From the NCBI GenBank assembly GCA_964591175.1, contig CAZQAF010000016.1, forward strand, positions 1-51,957: a DNA stretch of 51,957 nt. The letters run 5' to 3'. Shown here piece after piece: positions 6,836-15,600 of the stretch. Both the position numbers and the translations under genes were made by a program. Source of the stretch: UBA11574 sp964591175. Its GTDB lineage: Bacteria > Desulfobacterota > Desulfobacteria > Desulfobacterales > UBA11574. Position 1 is the stretch's first letter, and each line of letters starts with the position of its first letter. The notes under the pieces are model-generated. The model was not told the origin of the DNA. It did not search any database and saw nothing but the letters and a program-made list of their open reading frames with translations.

Positions 6836-9800
6836 TTACCGTTTGGTTTCCTTTCCTGCTCCGCTCTGATAATCGGTTTGTGCGGCTGCTTCATCCTGCA
6901 CGGGTTTTTCGATTTGTGCAGGCGGTGCAGATTCGACTTTTGTCACAGACGCGGGGTGTTCAACCTGCGCAGACGTCGGAAGTTTGGACTCCGGCGGTAC
7001 GGCCAACACCGGTCTGTTAATCTCGTACATATAAGTATCCAGAGAACTGACGATGCCGGTGGTCTCTTCCGGCTTGTCATAGCGAGCCGGTACGAGTTTG
7101 GCCAATTTCTGCAGACTCTTGTCGACCCACTCATTATAGACGCCCTTGGTGACCAGAGCGAGATTGCTTTGATGGACCTTGATGGCCTTCTCCTCGAAGG
7201 GATAGGCCTGCTCTTCGAGGGCCAGTTCGTACTGTTCAAGCTCCAAGGGATACAAACCTCGAGGTATTTTAAGTTTTTTCCCGGCAACGATGAAATTTGA
7301 TTTATTTAAATTGTTTTCGCGGACAATCCTTCTGACATCGCAGTCGTATCGTTTAGCAATTGCAGATAGGGTATCGCCAGGTTTTACCTTGTAGTAATCA
7401 AAGGTTAGCACAGGACGTTCCGACGACATCAGGGCCTTGCTGAAGTGTGCGTATATCTCAGCCAGATAGAATGTGGCCGCCGCGGTAAGCTCGCCAGACT
7501 CGTAGTCCAAGAGGCTGTTGAAGCCATTGATTGCTTTTTTCATCAGGCCCTTCTTTTTTTGCAGATTGACCTTTAACGGCTTAACCAGCTTGACCGCCAA
7601 AAACGTTTCATATGTGTTTTCAGCCAGCACCAGGGCTGCATTTCCAGCCAGATAGCGTGTCCTTGGGGTGCGGGCGCTGCCTGCGGAGGCGTCGATGGCA
7701 ACGATCTGCTCAAGTTCCTTCAAATAGGATTTCCGATCGTTTTGCGTCTTCAGGATCCCGGCGATTTTGTTGCGGGTCTCCAGGTTGAGATCCACCGGTT
7801 GCGGAAAATAATCCACATAACGCCGATAAACCGCCAGCGTGCGGCCGCTGTCACCGGACTTTTCGTACAATCCCGCTGCAATCAGAAGTGCTTCCCGTCT
7901 GATTTCATCGTCTTTGGATTCTTTCTCGATGCGCTCATACTCTTCAGCTGCCAGGGAGAACTGTTTGTTTTCCTTATAGACATAGGCGATCTTCTTGGTC
8001 ACCTCGGGCTGCAACGGATGCCCGGGGAAATTCTTTCGGAATCCCACCAATACCTTGGCGGCCTGATCCCAATCCTTGAGCTTGATCAGGGCTGCGGCCG
8101 CGTCATATTCGGCTGTGGGTCTGATTTTTGAGGTCGGTGCCATGCGGCCCACCCGCAGGAAGTGGTCCGCCGCAGCACGATAATCATGGGCGGCATTGGC
8201 CAGTTCACCCTGTTTGTAAATCGATGCCGCGAGGTTGTCGACCAGCTCCTTGCGCGTCTTATCTTTTGCAGGGAGCAGTGCCAACGCCTTCAGATAACCG
8301 GTCTCGGCGTCACTGTAATGCTTAAGCTCGTAAGAAGAATGCCCGATAACCAGCCAGGCGGATCGAATGACATCAACATCGGTGTCGGGAAATACCTCCA
8401 GGAGCTTGTTCGCGGCAGCCAGTGCCCGGTCATATGCCTTCATGTCGTAAAGATCGTCCGCGGCCGCCCCGAGGACGATGGCCGCTTTCTCGTGTTTCGG
8501 GAAGGTGTCGGCAAACTTCAGCGAGCTGCGGATGGCCTCTCGTCTGACCGCATCCTTGTCCTCGGGTGCAGCGGCGCGCAGTTGCTCCCGATATGCAGCA
8601 ACCGCCGCGTAACCGGCCTGGGAGGATTTTTCGTGGGTCGGGTAATCGTATGCGGTCTTTTCGAATTCCACGGCAGCCTCGCCGAAAGACCGGTTTTCCA
8701 CCAGCAGATCCGCCAGTTGATAGTTGATGGCCGGTGATTGGGTGTCCTTGGGGAAAGAAGCCAATAACTCCCGATACCAGTGCAGCGCCTCTTTGAAACT
8801 TGCCTGCTTCTTTTTGGCTTGTTTCGGATCCTGGTAACATGCATGATAATAATTCGCCAGGTCGGTCAGGTTGGTTTTCAGATAATCCAGAACATCCGGA
8901 CGATCCTTTGGATCAAAATACTTCCAATACTCGGCGTTGAGGGCGTAAGTCTCGGCGAATTTCTTTTTGGCATCAAGCACCAAACTGGGAAATCCGCCGG
9001 CGGATTGAATCTCAATCACCCGCATTTGGAAGTTCGGCGCCTTTTCGTGGAACGGGTTGCGGCTAACGAAAGCATTGTAAGTTGCACTGGCGTCGGCATA
9101 ACGGCGCTTGTCGAAGTAGAATTCACCCAGGTTGCTGTAGATGTCGTATTCATAACTGCGCTTCCCATGGCGTGAGAAGTATTTCTCCGCGGAATTGGCG
9201 CCGCCGAGGTTTGAAAAGCTCAAACTGATGACGCGGAAAGTGTCTTCGGTGCGCTTGCGCTCCTGCTCGTCTTTGGTCTGTGCGAAATCGTATCCCTTGG
9301 ACACCTTGTAATCCAGCAGCGCAATGAATGGATCCAGGGCCGCTTCATAGAGCTCCTGCTTGTAGAACGTCCAACCCAGTTTATACAATGCGAGTTCGTA
9401 GAAAGGGGAAGCAACGCCGATTTTCACGATGCTCTTGTAAGCATCCTCGGCATCCAGATAGCGCCTGCGCGTAAAGAAGTATTCAGCACGCCGGAATTGC
9501 ACTTCGTCGATATACCGGGACCGTGGAAATTCTCGAATCAACCGGTTCATGACGACCATGGACTTTTCGATCTGTCCCAATTCCGCATACGCGCGAGACA
9601 TCTGGTACAGCACCTGGTCGTTGCGGTCGTAGAGCGGGTATTTGTCGAGCAGCTTTTTATAGAGTGCGATGGCTTCGTGGGTATCGGCCCTTTCCAGATC
9701 ATCCGCGCTTTCGGCAGGTCGATCCGCAGCCGCTGCCGTACCGGGAATCGACTGACTCCGGGTGGCCCGTCTTTCGAAGTCCGCTTCGGACTCGTTTTGA

Positions 9801-10183
9801 ACCGAAACATGCGCCAATACCCGATCCGGCGGCGCATTGGCAACCAAAGCGTTCTTTGGGTGGGTAGTGCTTTGAGGAGCAGGCAATGCCCGCGCCGGCC
9901 TCTTTTCGGCAGGATCGGATCCGGGCGTAAAGGTGCCGTATTCTTTTTCGATCTTCAGGTCTGCCAGACGACGAATGGCTTCCGGCGTCAACGCGGAGTC
10001 CGACGTGTCTTTCAAAAAACGCTGATACCCTGCCATCGCTTTATCGATCCCGCCTTCGATCTTTTCTTCCTTGATCTCGATCTGAACATGACGCAACCTG
10101 GCAATGGTATCCTTGCCCCCGGTTGATGAACACGCGATCAGCGTCAGCGACAGTGCCAATATGAAAAGTCGTATCCGGTTCAT
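6836..10183 (-). CDS. Large TPR and LysM outer-envelope lipoprotein
   Basis: This 1115-aa protein has a lipoprotein signal (LILALSLTLIAC, Cys at about residue 18) and then a very long array of TPR-type helical repeats covering roughly residues 150-920, with many A-x-x-x-Y and L-x-x-A-x-x-x-Y units. Near the C-terminus, about residues 927-972, is one LysM domain (YYKVKPGDTLSAIAKRYDCD ... VAGKKLKIP), a glycan-binding fold that attaches proteins to peptidoglycan. A Pro/Ala/Glu-rich tail follows. A lipid anchor at one end and a wall-binding domain near the other suggest a periplasmic scaffold linking membrane and cell wall. Its ATG overlaps the stop of the 629-aa gene by 4 nt, so translation is coupled. 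Confidence 0.9.
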   Translation of the reverse strand: MNRIRLFILALSLTLIACSSTGGKDTIARLRHVQIEIKEEKIEGGIDKAMAGYQRFLKDTSDSALTPEAIRRLADLKIEKEYGTFTPGSDPAEKRPARALPAPQSTTHPKNALVANAPPDRVLAHVSVQNESEADFERRATRSQSIPGTAAAADRPAESADDLERADTHEAIALYKKLLDKYPLYDRNDQVLYQMSRAYAELGQIEKSMVVMNRLIREFPRSRYIDEVQFRRAEYFFTRRRYLDAEDAYKSIVKIGVASPFYELALYKLGWTFYKQELYEAALDPFIALLDYKVSKGYDFAQTKDEQERKRTEDTFRVISLSFSNLGGANSAEKYFSRHGKRSYEYDIYSNLGEFYFDKRRYADASATYNAFVSRNPFHEKAPNFQMRVIEIQSAGGFPSLVLDAKKKFAETYALNAEYWKYFDPKDRPDVLDYLKTNLTDLANYYHACYQDPKQAKKKQASFKEALHWYRELLASFPKDTQSPAINYQLADLLVENRSFGEAAVEFEKTAYDYPTHEKSSQAGYAAVAAYREQLRAAAPEDKDAVRREAIRSSLKFADTFPKHEKAAIVLGAAADDLYDMKAYDRALAAANKLLEVFPDTDVDVIRSAWLVIGHSSYELKHYSDAETGYLKALALLPAKDKTRKELVDNLAASIYKQGELANAAHDYRAAADHFLRVGRMAPTSKIRPTAEYDAAAALIKLKDWDQAAKVLVGFRKNFPGHPLQPEVTKKIAYVYKENKQFSLAAEEYERIEKESKDDEIRREALLIAAGLYEKSGDSGRTLAVYRRYVDYFPQPVDLNLETRNKIAGILKTQNDRKSYLKELEQIVAIDASAGSARTPRTRYLAGNAALVLAENTYETFLAVKLVKPLKVNLQKKKGLMKKAINGFNSLLDYESGELTAAATFYLAEIYAHFSKALMSSERPVLTFDYYKVKPGDTLSAIAKRYDCDVRRIVRENNLNKSNFIVAGKKLKIPRGLYPLELEQYELALEEQAYPFEEKAIKVHQSNLALVTKGVYNEWVDKSLQKLAKLVPARYDKPEETTGIVSSLDTYMYEINRPVLAVPPESKLPTSAQVEHPASVTKVESAPPAQIEKPVQDEAAAQTDYQSGAGKETKR

Positions 10184-12069
10184 CGCTCCATCTTCTCCTG
10201 GGCTTGGGCCCTTATGGCGCGGTCATAGCTGTCTGCCATGGCAAAGCGCACTTTGATTTGGAACTCGGCAAGCCGCTGGCGTCGTTTGTTGAGTTCGTTT
10301 TCGGCCATGGATTCAAGCATCCGGCCCTGACGTGCCATGAGTTCACCGACCTTTTTCCGAGCCGTTTGAACCTGAAACCGCAGGCGGCGGATTACGTCAT
10401 CATAGCCTTCGTAGCTTTGAGTGGCGGCCTGGCGGGTACGCACGAAGGCGGTGTATTGCCTTTTCAAACGGTCCACTTCGTGATTCAGGTCGCGAAGGTG
10501 CTCGTACGCATCGGTAAATCGCCGATCATATTCCGTATAGATGTTCCAATGCAGCACTCCCCGCAACCGTTTAATCCGGGCTTTTATCCCATCGGGTACG
10601 CTCGAGCCGCCGGCAGTCAGATGCTGTTCCAGCTGCGCAATCTGTTCGCTAATGACCCTCTCATTGGCGGTCGCCAGGTAGTCCGGCCTCGGAACCACCA
10701 GCATATTCTTCAGACGTTGTTGGATACGGTCCCGTTGCTCTAGCCGCAGGCGCATCTGCGAATCGAGCCGCCGGAATTCCCGGTCGATGGCGGGAAGCAG
10801 CGGCTGATAATAGACCCGGCGTTTTTCAATGATCTCCTCAAAAGCATCCAGGTCACCGTTCCAGGTCTCCAGCTTCTTGCGCAATCCCTCAAGGTCAAGA
10901 TAGTTTTTTAAAGATTCCTGAAAATTGTGGGATGCCATCAAATCCAGCAGGTAATAGGTCTCAGGTGTTTGTGGAAGCTTTCGCAGTTTGACGACCCAGT
11001 CGGCATCCTGTTTCAGCTCTTCCCGCACCAGCGCCTTGAGAAAATAACCTTCGCGAACACTCTTGATGGATGCATCCAGCTTGTCGATCTCTGTACCGAA
11101 CTTATTCAGCGCGCTGCCGTACATCACAGCCGCCTTGCTAAATACATTCAGCTTGCCGTAAGCATAGGGAACGGCAATCATGGCTTGCTGCACCGACGCG
11201 TCCGTAACATCTCTCGTCGCAAGAAGGCTCCAGGGTACCAGCGCTCGTTTGAATCGCCCCGCAAAAGCATCCGCCCATCCTGATGCCAGCAACGCCCGGT
11301 TGGAAAATGGACCCTTCAAACGCACCCGATCGAGCACCTGCTTGGCAGCCTCGATTTTTTTTTCTTTCAACAGCTTCGTCCCGAGGACCAGGTTTGATTT
11401 ATCCCTGATCGCCAGCGTGAAATCATCCTTGCTCTTGATTTGACCGGTACGATCAAGATATTGGCGTCCCTCAACCTTTTTTCCTTCCCTAAGCAGCGCG
11501 ATTCCGAGATTATAGGTGCTGAAGCCTTCAAGGCGCTTCGCAACCTGGAGGTCTTTCAAAATATTCGCAGCTTTATCAAATTGGCCGTTGGCCATGAAGA
11601 TCTGAGCGCGCAGGAATGCCAGATCGTTGCGAATCTTCGGCGGAACAACCCCTCTGATACGCTCCACGGCATACAGGGCGTCGGCCGGTTCGTTTTTATA
11701 AAAGTAGATCCGTGCCAGACGGAAGACGGCCTCGTTGCGTACCGGTTCCGAGACGTTACCCTCTATGACCGCTTTGATAGCACGTCCGGCCCGCTGGTGC
11801 ATCCGATAGGCCAGTTCGAAATCACCCACGGCAAACTCAGCCTGGTTGACATGGTAATACAGGGTGTCGCGCTTGGGTTCATCGAGCCCATAGTGCTGCG
11901 CGAGCTCGGTGTCGAGCCTGGAGATCGCATCGAACCAGTCCCCTTGAAAAGCATCGTACAGGGCCTCTCCGAAATAGAGATCCTTCAGTTCTTTCGGAGC
12001 AGACACACCGGCCAGCGCCGAAGACACAGAGAACATCAAAAATATTAATGAAACAATCAGCCTGTACAT
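10180..12069 (-). CDS. Exported helical-repeat (TPR-like) protein
   Basis: This 629-aa protein begins with a Sec signal peptide (MYRLIVSLIFLMFSVSSALA). The first 300 or so mature residues look like degenerate TPRs (for example YNLGIALLREGKKVEGRQYL). The second half (from about residue 370) is rich in Arg, Glu, Leu and Gln with long heptad-like stretches, suggesting coiled coil. It lacks a lipobox. It follows the 171-aa gene by 3 nt and overlaps the TPR/LysM gene, so the three are surely one operon. It is probably a periplasmic structural part of the same assembly. Confidence 0.85.
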   Translation of the reverse strand: MYRLIVSLIFLMFSVSSALAGVSAPKELKDLYFGEALYDAFQGDWFDAISRLDTELAQHYGLDEPKRDTLYYHVNQAEFAVGDFELAYRMHQRAGRAIKAVIEGNVSEPVRNEAVFRLARIYFYKNEPADALYAVERIRGVVPPKIRNDLAFLRAQIFMANGQFDKAANILKDLQVAKRLEGFSTYNLGIALLREGKKVEGRQYLDRTGQIKSKDDFTLAIRDKSNLVLGTKLLKEKKIEAAKQVLDRVRLKGPFSNRALLASGWADAFAGRFKRALVPWSLLATRDVTDASVQQAMIAVPYAYGKLNVFSKAAVMYGSALNKFGTEIDKLDASIKSVREGYFLKALVREELKQDADWVVKLRKLPQTPETYYLLDLMASHNFQESLKNYLDLEGLRKKLETWNGDLDAFEEIIEKRRVYYQPLLPAIDREFRRLDSQMRLRLEQRDRIQQRLKNMLVVPRPDYLATANERVISEQIAQLEQHLTAGGSSVPDGIKARIKRLRGVLHWNIYTEYDRRFTDAYEHLRDLNHEVDRLKRQYTAFVRTRQAATQSYEGYDDVIRRLRFQVQTARKKVGELMARQGRMLESMAENELNKRRQRLAEFQIKVRFAMADSYDRAIRAQAQEKMER

Positions 12070-12072
12070 AGA

Positions 12073-12588
12073 CTACCTATCCTTAAGGGTAATGCCTTGC
12101 GCGGTCAGGGATATTTCCACGATCTTGGGACCTACACCCTTATTGACCTTGAAGCGCTTCGTATTCTGCAAATCTGTCCCTCCCGTGGATTTACCGAGGA
12201 CAGACACCTGCAGATCATGGTCACCGGTCCGGATATTGCCGGTATAGATTCGCTGAACCCCCCCTTTCTGTAGGGCTTGGAGTTCCTTGAAAGTGTAAAT
12301 GTGATGGATAACCGGCTTTCCGTCCAGCTGGATGTCGACCGAGTCGAGACGGAAGGTTTCGCCCATGACCAGTGATACGAATACCGCCACCTGTGTATTG
12401 GACGGATACAGCAGCTTTTCTTCAAGCTGATTCAGGTCCGCCGCAATGCCCAGAACATCGCTCTTGATCTCCTGAACCTGTTCATCCAGGCCTTTAATCT
12501 GTTCTTTAGGGATATCCTGTGCATAAGCGGTAAAGCTCGAAACAAACACTAAAATCCCTAAAATGGCCCCTCTCAGTTGGCAGAACAT
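12073..12588 (-). CDS. Conserved-looking periplasmic protein of unknown function
   Basis: This 171-aa protein has a Sec signal peptide (GAILGILVFVSSFTAYA, then QD). A short helical, possibly coiled-coil stretch (about residues 32-60) is followed by a beta-rich domain with a repeated pattern of strands (VAVFVSLVMGETFRLDSVDI, GNIRTGDHDLQVSVLGKS). The second part resembles an immunoglobulin-like or carbohydrate-binding sandwich, but this is a guess from pattern only. The start has GAGGAGG about 5 nt upstream. It lies 28 nt after the OmpA/beta-barrel gene and 3 nt before the 629-aa gene. I do not recognise a named family. Confidence 0.8.
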   Translation of the reverse strand: MFCQLRGAILGILVFVSSFTAYAQDIPKEQIKGLDEQVQEIKSDVLGIAADLNQLEEKLLYPSNTQVAVFVSLVMGETFRLDSVDIQLDGKPVIHHIYTFKELQALQKGGVQRIYTGNIRTGDHDLQVSVLGKSTGGTDLQNTKRFKVNKGVGPKIVEISLTAQGITLKDR

Positions 12589-12616
12589 GTTTGCCTCCTC
12601 ACTAATGATTCACGTT

Positions 12617-15600
12617 TTAGAACTTTCCGATCAGATTGATAAACAGCCCCTGGTGTCTATAATCCAATTGGGTCAGATCATCCGAAAAATCACTGAAGTT
12701 ATAGCCGGCCCCCACCTTGATATGGTTGCCCATTTGGCGGTAAATCCCCAGCAACACCCCGCTTCGGCTGTCCTGTGCGTCAGGTAAGTCCAGCATGCGT
12801 CCTTCGATCAGCACATCCCATCGGAATATGAAGTGCCAGTCCGCGCGCAGCACCAACAGATGCGCCCGGCTGTCGAAGAACTCCGGATTCTCCCTGTCTT
12901 GAGCCACCTGGCCATAACGGTAGGCGTACTTGCCGCCAACGGTCCATTGCGATGTCAAATCATACATGGCATCCATCGATATGATATGGCTGCGCTGGAC
13001 AAAGTCGGCTGCTGTATTGGTGCCGGATATCTGATCGGACGCCGGGACATTGTAAAAATATGTATACTTGACCAGCGCATTCAGACGGTCGTCCTGAACC
13101 GGGCGATACGCATAGCCCAGAACCGCTTCCGTATAGTCGCCGCTGTAGGAATCCCCCATCGAACTCTCGCTTGCGGCATAATTCAATTTGCCGATGAGCC
13201 GCCAATCCTCGGACAGCTGGCACTTCAAGCTGTTTTTAAGCAGCCAGGAGGTGCGTTTGGAGAAACTGGTATCCGGCTGCTGAATGTTGTCGATCCGATA
13301 TTCCATGGCACTGGCGATCTTCAGCCTGTCGAACCCATAACCGGCGCTCACAGCCAGAGCCGTCCTTTCGAGTTTTGCGGAGGTATAAGGATCCTTGAGT
13401 GTTCCCAAATCGACGTTGGCCCCGAAGTTGAACCGATCGAAAGCCACAAGTTTTATGCCGGTGGAATGTGTCAGACCCGTTGGGACATCGCCGTGGGTAT
13501 AGCGCTCTTCGAAGTACACACTCCCGCTGTCCGAATAACGCGTTCGAAAACCGGTTGCCATGTTGCCCTTTCTGGCAAGCAGACCATTATCGCTGCGTTC
13601 GTTTTCAAGCGTATAATTGCTGTACAGGGTGGTCCGGTCGGAGTACAGATATTCGGTACCGAGCTTGCCGCCCGTCCCCTGATCGCCGTCGGAAACCTCG
13701 CCGACAATATTGAACCGGTCGGTCATGCGCAAGCTGCCGCCGGCACCGATCCGGCCGTTGTCCTCGCGGTTGCCGCTTTTTTGAATCGTTTCCTGCACAA
13801 AACCATAGGTGGACCATCGTGCGCGGGAATCGTACTTTAGCCGGGCCACCGCATCCGTGCGGTCTCCCTCTTCCTGGGTCGCAGGCACGACCGCCGAGTT
13901 GTCATTACGGCTGTCGTGGCGTGCGCCCGAGCTCAATGTCCAGTGTTCATCCAATTGGTAATTGACGTCCAGTTCGCCGTCTTCGGTCTCGAGGCCCTCG
14001 GGTTGAACCTGTTTGTCTATTTTCGCACGAACACCCAAACGGTCGGTAACCGGCAGGTCCGCGGTCCCGCCGTATTGGGCCAGATCATTGGCGGTGGCCT
14101 TGCCCGGCGCCGAATAACCGGCCTCGAGATCCTGAAAGTAGAAGGTGGCCTTGCCGCGCCCGTTTTCAAAAAAATCCTTGAAGCCGACGCTGCCATCGAC
14201 GCGATACGCCCAAGCATCGACCTCGCTGTTATTCATAGAATCCGACGTATCGAAGTTGAAACCGCCGTCATTGGAGGTCGTGGTGAGCAGGCCCGGGCCT
14301 CTGGTGCGGCCGGCTTCGAGCCTGATCCACGATGCCGCAGATTTGCGGATCGTTACATCCGCGCCGCCCAAACTGTTTTCGATGTCTTCTTCTTCATCCC
14401 GGTCGGCGGTCACACCGATTTTGACATGGTCGCTTACCCAGTAATGGACCCTGCCGCCGACAGCCATCGTGTTCGGGTCGTCGAATCCGGGGGTGAATTC
14501 ATAACGAGCCACCAGGTAGACCGGATTCCCGGTGATCGATTCAGTGCTCACCAACATGCCGTCGTTCGCTGTTGAGGGAAGTGGTTGCGCCAGCAGGATG
14601 CGTCCCTGCAGGTAATCGATATCGTAATCGAGCACCGGCGTCAGGTTTTTCACCCCAAGAACCATCCCGGAATCCTTGTCGCGGACCTCGATGCGCAAGC
14701 GTTCGGAACCTTCCAGAATGTCCTGCCGGCGCAGAAAATAGAGCGACCCGTCCGTACCGCGGAATTCATCACGCCCCGCTACGGTGCCCGGATCTGCGGC
14801 AAAACCGTCCACCAGCAGGCGCGGCTCCCCGAAGCTGGTGGTACCGAGGGGCTGATAATGCAGATTGGCGCCGTACAGCCCGCGGTCCACGTGAGCCAAA
14901 TCATTATCGGTATAGGCAATCTTGAAGTTGCCCCAGAGTCCGTATGTTTTTTCTTTTTTCATCTTCATATAGAACTTGCCCAGGGTCGGCGCATCTTCTT
15001 CAACGGTGCTGTCATCACCGAAAGTCGGGTAGTGGTAATCCGGATCGATTCGCCGGAAAAGGGCGTCCGGGGACTTGTCCAAAAAATTCGAAAAAATCTC
15101 GTCCAGAGGTCCTTCCCGCGTATCGGCGCTTGCCGTCAAAGACCAGCCGTTTTTAAATTTGCCGTTCGTATAGAACGCCAGGCGGCCTTGGGCGCTAAAA
15201 TCGTCGCTGTATTGCGGTTTGTCCGGCGCCAGCAGTTCGGCCGGGCCGTCGGTCTTGTTGGCGGATGCGGTCAAATCGGCGATACCCACAGTAAACCAGT
15301 CGCTCTTTTTCATGGCCAGATCACGCAGGTACAACTTGCCGCTGCCGAACTTGTCGAGCACAGCCACTTCAACGGTTTGCATGCCTTCCGGCAGGATCTC
15401 CTCGGCTGCAAAACTCCCCTTGTCGTCCACCGGTACGGCATAGCCGGCCAACCACACCTTGTGTCCTTTGGGAATTTCGGTTCCCAGGGTCTGAACCGTA
15501 CCGCCTTTAAGGGGGATATTGTGGACGGCGATGCGGCTTTCGCCGTAACCGGCCAGCAGTTCCTTTCGAAAATTCGTTTTTGCAGCCGGCGCATCGATAT

